Assembly (NCBI RefSeq): GCF_001747405.1 | Contig: NZ_CP017305.1 | Coordinates: 204,001 to 268,000 of the forward strand | Source: Chlorobaculum limnaeum | GTDB lineage: Bacteria > Bacteroidota > Chlorobiia > Chlorobiales > Chlorobiaceae | Direction of reading: 5' to 3' | Length of the DNA: 64,000 nucleotides | Shown here: positions 9,779-19,161 of the stretch, in pieces | How the letters are laid out: the number at the start of each line of letters is the position of its first letter | How positions within the stretch are numbered: the first letter of the stretch is position 1 | Position numbers and translations under genes: made by a program | Notes under the pieces: generated by a model | What the model was told of the DNA's origin: nothing | Seen by the model: the letters and a program-made list of their open reading frames with translations, nothing else | Databases searched by the model: none

Positions 9779-11830
9779 ATGATTAAAAATAATCGGTGGT
9801 TTTATTTTGTAGGTATATTATTATTTCTTTTCGTACAGCTGACTGGTATATGGTACATGTGGTACGAACATCCTGGTCCTGTTGGCCTTGACGATGCTGG
9901 ATGGTATATGTCAAACATTGAGTATTTTAGAGAGTTTCCTTTTATCACCAGAGGAAGCACTGAACTGACTTCTCCACCTATATACAATATCAATAAAATC
10001 AGCCATCCTTTATTGTTCGGATGGCTTGCTTTTGTATTTGGTACATCGGCTGAGACGATGTATCACATAAACTTTTATGTCGGCATAGTATTGATGGGAT
10101 TCGTTTTGGTCGCCTTGTTCAGGCGAATAGATGCATCTCCATGGTTTGTTCTTTCTGCTTTTGTTCTGTTTGCATTTTATGAAGGAAAGGGAAGTTATCA
10201 TGGATTTTCATGGGTTGTTCCGAGTTTTTATGCCATAGCTTTATTTTTATCAGGTATTGTAGTATTTTTTTTCTCGCAACGTCCGATTCTCTATGGATTT
10301 CTGGTAATACTTCTTCTGCTACTTACTCATTCAACAGGCATTTATCTTGCTTCGATATTGTTGTTATCGTATATGCTGAATGAAAGCGTATGCAATAGAA
10401 ACGGTAAGCCATTGATTGCCGGATTCATTCTTTCTGGGATTGTGGTATCGTTTTTTCTTATTGGCGAATATCTGTACTTTAAAAAAATGATACCGGCGTC
10501 AATAACTTTATCATTCCAGTCATATCATAAAGGCGGCTTCGCTTTTGTTGAGGGTTGGGGAGATCGTTTCATCGTTGCCATGCAGGCGATTTACAAAACA
10601 GTGAATATGTATGATTTTAATAAATATTTTTATGGTTTGTACACGCCGCTGGTTGGTTATGGGCTGTTTGAATTGATTCGGAAAAGAAAATATCCAATAG
10701 TATGGTTGTTTGTACTGCTTTTTGCAGGTTTGATTATCGCGTCGCCACTTGCACGTTTTCCAATGCGTTTTTTCTATCCGCTCGAGGTGGTAACATGGAT
10801 TATGATTGCTTATGGTATAAGTGTGAATCTCAAGCGTTTGTTTGGTAATAGCATGGAAGAGCTCGATAGCGTCAAGTCAGGATGCCCAAAGTTGACTCAA
10901 AGAGTTATTGATATTGGAATTATTGTGATTGCCGTGTTATTTCTTTACAATGCCATTCATCAGAAATCTGATCATATAACGTATGTAAAATACAGTAACG
11001 TGCGCTTTTTCGATAAAGAACGACTTATAGAAATCATGGAGCAGAATCCGGACAAAAGGTTCGTGGTTTTTACAAAAATGAGAGATGTCTACTTGTCGTA
11101 CGATGGTATGTGGCAAAATCCTCAACTGCTGTTTCCTGAGAAATCAGATCCTGAAACAATAGCACAATCGCCCTCTGATTATATCTTCATAGCTGAGAAT
11201 CATCGGTATCTGGACGAGAATAAACGTGGTGAGGCTCAGGTGTTTGTGCCCGACAGTGCTTCGATATGGCTCTCAGTCGAGGGCCTGAAACCAGGACGGT
11301 ATCGGCTTGAAATGATCGATACCGGTCTTTCAAGAATCGATGATATACAATTATTCTCTGGCGAGTCTGTTTTTTCTTCCTGGCAGGTTGATGACTATCC
11401 GGTACGTTTTCCTGATGAAGGGATGACGCCGCCGGTATTGCCGCCGTGGTACTGGCAGCACGACAAGCCGTGGCTCTTGAAAAAGCGTCCGATTCGCCGT
11501 GATAATGTCGCAAGGATGGCGAAGCGCCATTCATGCGAATTTCGGATTGAACGCCCACTCGAAATCATTACGCTGTTAAATTACGACGGCGATCTGTCGT
11601 TGAACGGCATCATCAGAATTGTCGATCTCGACCGTGGCGGCAGCCGCGTGTTCGACCTCTATTGGGGTGACGAGAGGGTACTGAAAAACGATCTCGGCAT
11701 GATCTATGAGGGCAAGCGATATCCGTTACTCTGGTCAGGCGCCTATCCCGGAATGCTGATGACTCTGGAGAAGAACTTCCGCGACGTCAAGGCGTTCAGC
11801 TTTCATTCGTTGGGCTGGCCGGTACAATAA
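9779..11830 (+). CDS. Large polytopic membrane protein, probable GT-C-type glycosyltransferase
   Basis: The 683-residue protein has an N-terminal membrane helix, then an early loop with GLDDAGWYMSN near residue 40. An acidic pair in the first periplasmic loop is typical of GT-C enzymes that use polyprenyl-phosphate sugars. About ten further hydrophobic segments run to around residue 395. The last 280 residues are soluble, probably a periplasmic domain. No known subfamily was recognised. The first part of the gene is AT-rich like the cassette upstream, while from about 11,250 on it is GC-rich like the DNA downstream, so the composition boundary falls inside the gene. Confidence 0.65.
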   Translation: MIKNNRWFYFVGILLFLFVQLTGIWYMWYEHPGPVGLDDAGWYMSNIEYFREFPFITRGSTELTSPPIYNINKISHPLLFGWLAFVFGTSAETMYHINFYVGIVLMGFVLVALFRRIDASPWFVLSAFVLFAFYEGKGSYHGFSWVVPSFYAIALFLSGIVVFFFSQRPILYGFLVILLLLLTHSTGIYLASILLLSYMLNESVCNRNGKPLIAGFILSGIVVSFFLIGEYLYFKKMIPASITLSFQSYHKGGFAFVEGWGDRFIVAMQAIYKTVNMYDFNKYFYGLYTPLVGYGLFELIRKRKYPIVWLFVLLFAGLIIASPLARFPMRFFYPLEVVTWIMIAYGISVNLKRLFGNSMEELDSVKSGCPKLTQRVIDIGIIVIAVLFLYNAIHQKSDHITYVKYSNVRFFDKERLIEIMEQNPDKRFVVFTKMRDVYLSYDGMWQNPQLLFPEKSDPETIAQSPSDYIFIAENHRYLDENKRGEAQVFVPDSASIWLSVEGLKPGRYRLEMIDTGLSRIDDIQLFSGESVFSSWQVDDYPVRFPDEGMTPPVLPPWYWQHDKPWLLKKRPIRRDNVARMAKRHSCEFRIERPLEIITLLNYDGDLSLNGIIRIVDLDRGGSRVFDLYWGDERVLKNDLGMIYEGKRYPLLWSGAYPGMLMTLEKNFRDVKAFSFHSLGWPVQ

Positions 11831-11911
11831 TCCGGCTGCTGTAATTGCCGGGTTCGGCAGCGTTGCCTCACACAGGTGCGCCTCATATCCCGCTTCCTGC
11901 CGCATCACAGC

Positions 11912-13849
11912 TCAGGAGGTGGGATTTTCGTTCGTCTTGTCAGAGAACTGAATGTCGAAGAGGTGTTTGTATGTTCCGTTCATTTCGAGAAGCTCTTTGT
12001 GACTTCCGGATTCGATAACGCGACCGCGTTCCATGACTATGATACGGTCAGCGTTCCTGACGGTTGATAGCCGGTGCGCGACGACCAGCGCGGTACGATT
12101 CTCCATGGCGTGGTTGATGGCATCCTGCACCACTTTTTCCGATTCGTTGTCGAGGGCGCTGGTGGCTTCATCGAAGATCAGAAGTTCAGGATTTCTGACC
12201 ATCGCCCGCGCAATGGCCAGGCGTTGACGCTGGCCACCCGAGAGCTGGATGCCGCGATCGCCGACTTGCGTTTTGTACCCTTCGGGTTTGTCCATGATGA
12301 AGTTGTGAGCGTTGGCCAGACGGGCCGCGCGTTCGATCCGTTCATGGTCGATACCGTTACGGATGCCGTAAGCGATGTTTTGTTCGATGCTGTCGTTGAA
12401 CAGGATCACCTCCTGACTCACCACGCCAATTATCTGGCGGAGCTGTTTGTAGTCATACTCCCGAATGTCAATGCCGTCGATGGTGATTCGGCCCGATTCT
12501 ACATCATAAAAGCGCAGCAGGAGATCGACTGCGGTCGATTTGCCAGAGCCGGACTGGCCGACCAGCGCGACCATTTCGCCTTTCCGGATTTCAAAGCTCA
12601 CCTTGTCGAGCACGAATGGCGCCTCCGGTTCTTTCCGGTACCGGAAGCTGACCTCCTCGAAGCGGATGGAGTGCGAGAAGCCATCGATATTTCTTGTTCC
12701 ATTGATGATATCTGGCCGGGTATCGAGCAGTTCGAAAAGCTTTTCAGCCGAAGCCATGCCAATGTGTATCTGGGTGCTCATGGAGCTGAAGGTCTTGAAC
12801 GGCCCCATGATCGAGTAAAGCGTAAAAGCGAAAAGCAGCAGTTCGGTGGAGGTCATTTTGCCGGCGAACACCTGCAATCCGCCGTACCAGAGCACCATGG
12901 CGACCGCTGCGATCAAGAGCGTTTCATTCAGCGGGCCGATGATGTTTTTCAGCCGGTTGATGCGGATATCGAGCTTGCGGTAGTCGCGGGTAAACTGTTT
13001 GAAGCGGCTCAGCTCGACATCCTCGAATGCGCTCGATTTGATCACCTTGATGCCGCTGAATTTCTCTTGCAACACAGAATTCATGTTGCCCATCACGTCT
13101 CTGAGGCGTCGGGCCATCGATTTGATCCGTATGCCGATAGCGCGCATAATGCCGAAGATGAGCAGCGAAGTGACAATGGCGAACAGGGTCAGTTTCCAGC
13201 TGAGCACCAGCAGCACCACGACATAAACAAGCATCGAAAAAGGGTTCTGGAGCAGGTTGACGAAGGTCGAACTGATCATGGCGTTCACCGAGCTGACCTC
13301 GTTATGAACGTAATTCATCAGTGTCCCGACCCGGTTCTGATTGAAGTAATCGATCTGCATTTCAACGATGCTGCCAAAGACATCGTCCCGTAGGTTCTTG
13401 GCTGTTCGGGTCTGGATGCGAAAAATGAGCTGGCCATTCAGGTAAGAGAACAGATTTTTCAGGAAGAACGCAGCGATCAGGAAGAGGCATATTCTGAGGA
13501 GTGTCTCTTCGCGGCTGCCTGCTTCGAAGAGTTGCTGAAACTTTGCGGTCGCCCAGGTTTTGAGGGCTTTGGTGTCGGTGAGATTGTCGGGAAACACGAC
13601 CTCGGTATTGACCGGCATCGCCGTTGTTTTGGCGCTTTGCAACTTCGGCACGTCCGGAAGCCTGACACCAGGCGCATTGGTAGAGGTTTGCTGAGGTTGG
13701 CTGCCAGAAAAGACCGCGTTCAGGAGTGGAAGCACCGAATAGATGGAGATGACGCTGAACAGGGAGGTCAGGATGCTCACAAAGAAAACGATGACGATCC
13801 GGCTTTTCGACGGCGCGAGATATTTCAGGAGTCTCAGGTATATATTCAT
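11912..13849 (-). CDS. msbA: Lipid A/LPS-type ABC exporter (MsbA-like)
   Basis: A 645-residue half-transporter: six-helix ABC membrane domain followed by an ATPase with Walker A VGQSGSGKST (about 428), signature LSGGQRQRLAIARA, Walker B LLIFDEATSALD and H-loop VAHRLST. MsbA-type proteins flip lipid A-core across the inner membrane, which fits the LPS gene setting. It is about 60 residues longer than usual: between the first and second helices there is an extra hydrophilic loop (about 48-110), rich in Pro, Thr, Ala and Gln, that should face the periplasm. It is convergent with the gene ending at 11830. Substrate is inferred from family and context. Confidence 0.85.
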   Translation of the reverse strand: MNIYLRLLKYLAPSKSRIVIVFFVSILTSLFSVISIYSVLPLLNAVFSGSQPQQTSTNAPGVRLPDVPKLQSAKTTAMPVNTEVVFPDNLTDTKALKTWATAKFQQLFEAGSREETLLRICLFLIAAFFLKNLFSYLNGQLIFRIQTRTAKNLRDDVFGSIVEMQIDYFNQNRVGTLMNYVHNEVSSVNAMISSTFVNLLQNPFSMLVYVVVLLVLSWKLTLFAIVTSLLIFGIMRAIGIRIKSMARRLRDVMGNMNSVLQEKFSGIKVIKSSAFEDVELSRFKQFTRDYRKLDIRINRLKNIIGPLNETLLIAAVAMVLWYGGLQVFAGKMTSTELLLFAFTLYSIMGPFKTFSSMSTQIHIGMASAEKLFELLDTRPDIINGTRNIDGFSHSIRFEEVSFRYRKEPEAPFVLDKVSFEIRKGEMVALVGQSGSGKSTAVDLLLRFYDVESGRITIDGIDIREYDYKQLRQIIGVVSQEVILFNDSIEQNIAYGIRNGIDHERIERAARLANAHNFIMDKPEGYKTQVGDRGIQLSGGQRQRLAIARAMVRNPELLIFDEATSALDNESEKVVQDAINHAMENRTALVVAHRLSTVRNADRIIVMERGRVIESGSHKELLEMNGTYKHLFDIQFSDKTNENPTS

Positions 13850-14204
13850 GAGGTCTGTGTGTTTACTGCAAGCTGGAGTTCAGGCCGGTGGGCGATGCTG
13901 CTGCCGGTTCGGCTTCGTGGTGAACCGGAATTCTCAGAGGTTCAATGTAAATCATTTTTCAATTATTGCGCTTTTCGATTCGCCGAGGTTTCAGGCAATG
14001 CTCAGGGCGCTGGCGGTTTCATGGGTTTGGCGGACGGATTTGCCGATGCACGCCGATTACCACGGGTTGCTTGTCAATTGGGGGTGGTGATGACGAGGGC
14101 GGAGTTGAGACAAACCCGGCATTTTCTCCACGCGGGATTTCGAATATCAGCGATGTCGCGCTTGAGGATATGCCGGGTTGCGGGGCAAAATTCGGATTTG
14201 GTGT
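13850..14204. other. Intergenic stretch upstream of the ABC exporter
   Basis: About 355 bp between the msbA-like start and the broken GT2 gene. No frame shows family motifs; the overlapping short plus-strand ORFs look like chance frames. It probably holds the promoter for the minus-strand exporter gene. Confidence 0.5.
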
Positions 14205-14966
14205 TCAGAAAAATGGTGAGACCTCTTTTTCTGTGAGAGGGCCTTTGCAGTAATTTTTTTCTTCCAGTCAGTTCCGAAGTTATATCTCAGGAACCGGGAA
14301 ATAAACTTTGCATAAGAGCGCTTTTCGAATGCCGATCTGATTGACATGACTTCAGATGGATTGAGTTTGTTTTTTTGAGCAGGCCCTCTGGTTGAGCTGC
14401 TTCTCGGTACGAATACCGCATGGAGACAGCGGAAACAGGAGTCATTCCAGTTGAATTCTCGATAAAGTTCGTGTTTATGTAGATGATTTTTTGTTTCGCT
14501 TTTGAATTTAAGCACTCCGGAGTGCAGTCTTTCCGGGCAACCGGTCCAGCTCTCGATGAGCGAAAAATTGTACAGTTTGGTCATGGAGCGGGCTGGTGGG
14601 GTCAGGTAACCTTTCGCTTTTTTGTTCGGAATGTCAATTTTGGTACAGTGCAGTACGTTGCCAAAAACAGACCATGTATTGCTGAAGCGCCCTTCAGTCA
14701 AGAGCCGCTTCATTTTTTTCAGACCCTCTGGGTCATAAATTTCATCTCCGTCCACAGCAAATATCCAGGTGTTTGTTCCTGCATAAGGTGCGATTGCATC
14801 ATGCGATTCCCGTGGATGAGATATTCTGGAAAGGCGTATTTTTGGGTTATTCGATGCAAGGGCGCTGACGATTTCATAGGTATTATCGCTCGATTCGTTG
14901 TCGGTTACGATGATTTCATCACAGAAGTCGAGTACATTGCGGAGCGCCTGTTCGATATAACAGTCT

Positions 14967-14974
14967 TCATTTTT
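14967..14974. repeat. Target-site duplication, left copy (8 bp, tcattttt)
   Basis: Identical to 16333-16340 and directly flanking the ISL3-family element. An 8-bp duplication is the usual size for this family. Confidence 0.9.
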
Positions 14975-16332
14975 GGTTCATCGTAAAATTTAATGGTAAC
15001 GCTCGTCAGCAATTACGTCAACCGGTAATAGCCATGTTGAGCTTTCCACAGTAAAACAAAATCCTTATGCGGTAGCTGTGAAAGCTGTGGAACCCACGAG
15101 CCGATGCTTTGTACAACTGGATCTTGCTGTTCAGACCTTCGGAAACTGCGTTGGTCATTTCGTGCTCGAAATAGTTCAGGATGTTGTCGAGATGCCGCTT
15201 CAGCAGCTCTTTGACCTTGATCATGGGTTTCAACGCTAACTGGTCAACGCGTTCAGACCAGTAATCGAAAAAGAAGCTTGCACTCTCTCGACAACCCAGC
15301 CGCCAGAACTCCCGAAACATGTTCTTCATCGACCAGGCTTTTCCGGTTTTCAGCTCACAGGCCATCAATTGATCAAAGCTTGTCCGCTGGCTTTCCGTCA
15401 TGTTCTCCGGATTGCGCAGCCAGGTGAATTTCGAGCCAATCAGAGTCCTGTCCCCTGCATGATGAAGTTGACGGGACTCTTGGCGACGAACCGTGTCGAC
15501 CGCCTCGTTCAGATATTTGCTGATATGGAAACGGTCATGCACAATATCGGCCTGCGGCAGATGCTTTTTGGCAGCAATCGCGAAGGGTTTCCACATATCC
15601 ATCGAGATCGATTTCACACCCTGGCGTTGCGATGCTTCAAAGCTGAGGAGTAGCGCTTCTGCTCCATCGGTCGTTCGGCTCTGGACCACCTCAAGTACCC
15701 GGCCACCTTTCAGGTCGTTCAGGATCGTCACATACTGATGGCCTGCCCGGAAGCTCTTTTCATCAAGACCAAGATGAGCAATCGCCTCCTTATTCCGGCG
15801 GCTCAGGCCTCGCTTAACCGCACGGTTCATGATCTCGTTGGTTGCATGCCAGTTCAATCGCAAGAGCCTCGATGCCGACTGAATGCTTGAACACTCCTGA
15901 AGCAACTCGACAGCAAGCGCTTCAAACTTCAGGGTGTAGCGCGAATAGCGCGTTGCCCACGGAACTTGAATTGTCTTGATCCTGTGCTCTTTGCACTCAC
16001 ACCGAGGCACCCTGGCTATCAGATGCGTCTCATACTCCATGGTATCCAGATGCCGCCACCGTTGTTCTGGCGCCAGGTCATAAATTCGTCCGGCCTTGCC
16101 GCATTCAGGGCATTCGACTTTGGGTCCGATATACTCCAGATGGATTTCTATCCGGGGGCCGGACATCGACAGCCGGACATCCGACACCTTCCATGTTTCT
16201 GGTAATCCTAATAACTGCTGGTAATGGGCAATGAGGCTCGGCATACGTTGGGGTTAGTGTTTTGGCGTTCTTGGATAAATTACACCAAGCCACTCATTTT
16301 TACTACCAGCCCATTAAATTCTGCGAAGAGCC
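14975..16332 (-). mobile_element. ISL3-family insertion sequence, 1358 bp, complete
   Basis: Both ends are visible. The left end begins ggttcatcgtaaaatttaat and the right end, read inward, begins ggctcttcgcagaatttaat: imperfect terminal inverted repeats of about 22 bp that start GG and resemble ISL3 ends. The 8-bp direct repeat tcattttt flanks the element on both sides. It contains one full transposase gene on the minus strand. It lies inside a GT2 gene and disrupts it after codon 16. Intact ends, matching duplications and an open transposase suggest a fairly recent insertion. Confidence 0.93.
15018..16244 (-). CDS. ISL3-family transposase
   Basis: The 408-residue DDE transposase has an N-terminal zinc-binding region (CPECGKAG ... 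CECKEHR, about 35-85), a helix-turn-helix-like part, then catalytic segments HLGLDEKSFR, SMDMWKPF and a downstream acidic residue in the segment around TNAVSEGLNSKIQ. Length and order match ISL3 transposases. The stop codon is about 43 bp inside the left terminal repeat. No frameshift or internal stop is seen, so the element may be active. Confidence 0.93.
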   Translation of the reverse strand: MPSLIAHYQQLLGLPETWKVSDVRLSMSGPRIEIHLEYIGPKVECPECGKAGRIYDLAPEQRWRHLDTMEYETHLIARVPRCECKEHRIKTIQVPWATRYSRYTLKFEALAVELLQECSSIQSASRLLRLNWHATNEIMNRAVKRGLSRRNKEAIAHLGLDEKSFRAGHQYVTILNDLKGGRVLEVVQSRTTDGAEALLLSFEASQRQGVKSISMDMWKPFAIAAKKHLPQADIVHDRFHISKYLNEAVDTVRRQESRQLHHAGDRTLIGSKFTWLRNPENMTESQRTSFDQLMACELKTGKAWSMKNMFREFWRLGCRESASFFFDYWSERVDQLALKPMIKVKELLKRHLDNILNYFEHEMTNAVSEGLNSKIQLYKASARGFHSFHSYRIRILFYCGKLNMAITG

Positions 16333-16340
16333 TCATTTTT
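16333..16340. repeat. Target-site duplication, right copy (8 bp, tcattttt)
   Basis: Second copy of the 8-bp sequence at 14967-14974. Keeping one copy and removing the element rejoins the GT2 reading frame. Confidence 0.9.
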
Positions 16341-16381
16341 AACGAGGACTATGCCGATGATTTTTATCTGATTCGCTGTCA

Positions 16382-17515
16382 TTATATGAGCTTCGATGCT
16401 TTGCTTGAGTGAGCGGTATTGATCAGGTTGATGAGAATCTGTTCTTCCATAGCTACGATGTTGTCGAGAGCGTAGTGCTGCAAAACGAAACTTCTTGCAT
16501 TATTTCCGAGCTGTTCTCTTTTTCCGGAATCGGCTGCAATCGACTCGATTGCAGAGTGTATATCTTCAGCGTTCGGTTCGCACAGCCAGCCGTTTTCGCT
16601 ATGGGCGATGACCTCGCGGATACCGGGCACATTCGAGCCGATGACCGGCAAGCCTGCGGCCATCGCTTCGATGAGGGTTTTCGGATGACCTTCGTAATGG
16701 GAGGGCAGGATGAACATTTTCGACCGGTTCAGGTATCCCGGCAGCTCGGTGTTGGGCCGGTTCCCCTTCCAGTCGATGTCGAGATCGAGGGCGCGAGCTT
16801 TCTCCTTCAGCTCGTTTTCGAGCGGGCCGCTGCCGATGATGACTGTTTTCAGCTTCAGTCCGCGCAGCGCTTCGAGGAGCGACTCCAGATTTTTTTGCGG
16901 GTTGAGTCTGCCGATGAAGAGCAGGTCGATCTCTTTATCCGCAGCTCGCGGCGAAAAGGTCTCGGTATCGACATAGTTCGGCGTGACGGTGATCTTCGCC
17001 GTGCTGCCGGGGATGCGTTTGATGATGCTGTCGCGCATCATCGGCGTCGTCACTTCGATGGCGTCTGCCTCGCCGAAAAGCTTCCGCTCATCGTCGAGCG
17101 CCTGCCGCGCTTGCGAAGAGTCCGCTCCGTGCTGGTTGGCGATGAACTCCGAGTGCATGTAGCCGCAGCGGGCGAGCATGGGCTTGTTGAAACGCCGCGC
17201 CGCCGCGAGCGCCGTCAAGGCTCCGGGGGTCTGGTTGGACTTGATGACGCTGCTCTGCCGCAAAACCTTGCCGTGCAGGAACTGGATCATTCGGGTGTAG
17301 AGGCCAAGCGGCAACCTGAACTCGTTGCAGAGGATTTCGATGCCTCTCAGTTTTTCCGAGTAGAGTTTTTTATCCCGGCGCCCGTAGGTGATGAACGACA
17401 CCCGCACGCCTTTTTCGACGTACTTACGGTACAGCGCCACCTCGCGTTCGAGCATCCCGCTCCGCTCCCAGGCTCGGAGCGATGTATCGTGAGTGAAGAA
17501 GAGGACGAGGTGCAT
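16382..17515 (-). CDS. GT4 family glycosyltransferase
   Basis: A GT-B fold enzyme of 377 residues. The start chosen is ATG 17515 (MHLVLFFTHDTSLRAWE), because the extra 52 upstream residues are low-complexity and not protein-like. The C-terminal domain shows LLFIGRLNPQKNLESLLEAL, ILPSHYEGHPKTLIEAMAAG and GSNVPGIREVI, the EX7E retaining-transferase pattern. The TAA stop overlaps the ATG of the next minus-strand gene (the split GT2) by one base, so the two were an operon. The gene is intact, although IS elements now sit in both neighbours. The sugar is not predictable. Confidence 0.88.
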   Translation of the reverse strand: MHLVLFFTHDTSLRAWERSGMLEREVALYRKYVEKGVRVSFITYGRRDKKLYSEKLRGIEILCNEFRLPLGLYTRMIQFLHGKVLRQSSVIKSNQTPGALTALAAARRFNKPMLARCGYMHSEFIANQHGADSSQARQALDDERKLFGEADAIEVTTPMMRDSIIKRIPGSTAKITVTPNYVDTETFSPRAADKEIDLLFIGRLNPQKNLESLLEALRGLKLKTVIIGSGPLENELKEKARALDLDIDWKGNRPNTELPGYLNRSKMFILPSHYEGHPKTLIEAMAAGLPVIGSNVPGIREVIAHSENGWLCEPNAEDIHSAIESIAADSGKREQLGNNARSFVLQHYALDNIVAMEEQILINLINTAHSSKASKLI

Positions 17516-17854
17516 GGGAATTTGAGTATTATATTTTGTTTTAAGAAAAAATAATGGATTTTTTGCTGATGTCTGTTTTGAATGGCCATATTGTATGGAG
17601 TTATTATTACTACGGCCATTATAACTCAAAATAATTAACCTGATAGCCAAGTCAGAACTTGCTGGCAACACAAATTAAATCAAAGACTTAGCAAAATTGA
17701 TTGTCATTTTCGGATTGCGCTTTTTTGTGGCCGGAGCAATAATAAAATTTTGAAATAAATGAAGTTGCAGTTCGTCGTCTCTGCATATGGTGACAAGTAT
17801 GCAGGTATGCTGCTTACGACGGTGTATTCTATTTTGTCATCCCAGTCATCCCCT

Positions 17855-17858
17855 TGTA
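17855..17858. repeat. Target-site duplication, left copy (4 bp, tgta)
   Basis: Matches 19162-19165 at the other end of the IS5-family element. Four base pairs is a usual duplication length in part of the IS5 family. Confidence 0.8.
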
Positions 17859-19161
17859 GGGCGTCTCTAAAAAGTCAAATGTGCTATAAGCTATTATAAA
17901 AAAGCAATATAGTGCATCGACATCAGACCAATATTCCGTATTTTATGGCAGAACCTCATCGCTCATTTCCACTGCCATGAAGAACATCAATCCTCTGGGT
18001 TTTTTCGACGAGCATTTTCTCTTGGAACGCCTGACCAAGCTGAAAGATCCGCTGGTAAAGCTTGAAACACATATCGACTGGGCTCTCTTTCAGCCTGTCC
18101 TTGAGATCGCGTTCTCCAAGCCGGCCAACAAAAGCAAGATGGGACGTCCCCCGTTTGATCGCACCATGATGTTCAAGATTCTCATTCTGCAAAGCCTCTA
18201 CAGCCTTTCGGACGACCAGATGGAGTACCAGATTACCGATCGTTTGAGTTTCAAGCGCTTTCTCGGGCTGAAATCGAGTGACAAGGTTCCCGATGCCAAA
18301 ACCATCTGGCATTTCCGTGAAACCCTGATCCGGGAAGGGCTCATCGAGGCACTGTTTGCACGCTTCAATCAAGCCCTTGACGACCAGTGCATCTTTGCAA
18401 ACACGGGTCAGATTGTTGATGCCAGTTTCGTTGAAGTACCCCGTCAGCGCAACAGTCGTGATGAAAACCAGCAGATCAAGCAGGGCCAGACCCCTGAGGC
18501 TTGGAAAGCTAATCCCAACAAGCTTCATCAAAAAGACCGTGACGCCCGTTGGGCCAAGAAAAACAAGATGAACTTCTACGGCTACAAGAACCATATCAAG
18601 GTTGATAAAGGAACCAAGCTTATCAGCGACTACACGGTAACCGATGCGTCAGTCCATGACTCCCAGGAACTCGAGACGCTTCTCGATCAAACTGATGCTG
18701 GACAGCCGCTGTACGCTGACGCAGCCTATATCGGCCAGGAAGCAAGCATCGAACAGTGCGGCATGACCAATAACGTCCATGAGAAAGCCAACAAACACCA
18801 TAAGCTTACCGAGACCCAGAAAGCCTCAAATCAAGAAAAAACTCGTCATCGTGCCCGAGTGGAGCATATCTTCGGTTTTCTGACCAATTCGATGAAAGCC
18901 ATGTACATCAGAACCATCGGCTACGATAGGGCAACGGCAAAGATTGGCTTGGCCAATCTGACCTACAACATGATGCGTTGTGTGCAGCTCAACAAAAAGG
19001 TTTACAACGTGTTTCTCTGGGGATAAGTGCGCCCAGTATGACCAAATCCTGGGTTTGTAGACTCAAATCTGTCAAAGAACGTTCATTGGTGCCCGCTAGC
19101 CTGGCATGTACCAACTTTGCTGGCAAGAGAATATTTCAAATCCCTTTTTTTCGAGGTGCCC
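17859..19161 (+). mobile_element. IS5-family insertion sequence, 1303 bp, complete
   Basis: The left end reads gggcgtctctaaaaa and the right end, read inward, gggcacctcgaaaaa: 12 of 15 positions match. The tgta duplications lie directly outside both ends. The single transposase gene reads on the plus strand with about 118 bp before it and 135 bp after it. The insertion is in a GT8-like gene, whose frame is restored exactly when the element is removed. Boundaries were set from the agreement of three things: end repeats, duplication and the host frame. Confidence 0.9.
17977..19026 (+). CDS. IS5-family transposase
   Basis: A 349-residue DDE transposase. The N-terminal domain contains GRPPFDRTMMFKILILQSLY and LSDDQMEYQITDRLSF, typical of IS5-type proteins. 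Catalytic positions are in GQIVDASFV, LYADAAYIGQE and HRARVEHIFGFL, with the Y(2)R(3)E(6)K-like end MYIRTIGYDRATAKIGLANL. It is full length with no internal stop. Unlike many IS5 members there is no sign of a programmed frameshift. Confidence 0.93.
   Translation: MKNINPLGFFDEHFLLERLTKLKDPLVKLETHIDWALFQPVLEIAFSKPANKSKMGRPPFDRTMMFKILILQSLYSLSDDQMEYQITDRLSFKRFLGLKSSDKVPDAKTIWHFRETLIREGLIEALFARFNQALDDQCIFANTGQIVDASFVEVPRQRNSRDENQQIKQGQTPEAWKANPNKLHQKDRDARWAKKNKMNFYGYKNHIKVDKGTKLISDYTVTDASVHDSQELETLLDQTDAGQPLYADAAYIGQEASIEQCGMTNNVHEKANKHHKLTETQKASNQEKTRHRARVEHIFGFLTNSMKAMYIRTIGYDRATAKIGLANLTYNMMRCVQLNKKVYNVFLWG

Larger units (their letters stand above)
14205..16382 (-). pseudogene. GT2 glycosyltransferase gene split by an ISL3-family element
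   Basis: The gene starts at 16382 (minus) with ATG overlapping the TAA of the upstream GT4 gene (TAATG). Its first 16 codons (MTANQIKIIGIVLVKN) run to the IS at 16332 and the frame resumes at 14974 with NEDCYIEQALRN, VTDNESSDNT and FAVDGDEIYDPEGL. Removing the IS (14975-16332) and one 8-bp target duplication restores an unbroken frame. It is a GT2-like enzyme with a SMTKLYNF and a WTGCPERLH motif. The 3' end may carry a second lesion: after the A7/T7 run at 14254-14260 the open frame continues to 14147, but a one-base shift gives KGPLTEKEVSPFF and a stop at 14205. As it stands, the gene should not make a complete protein. Confidence 0.85.

Noticed and set aside
14970-15010. Frameshift between SVTIKFYDEP and NEDCYIEQ in the GT2 gene
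   Set aside because: The first piece lies inside the IS left end; the true continuation of NEDCYIEQ is at 16333-16382.
19027-19034. gtgcgccc just after the IS5 transposase stop as the right end of the element
   Set aside because: It matches the left end poorly and gives no target duplication; the end at 19161 fits the repeat, the tgta duplication and the host frame.
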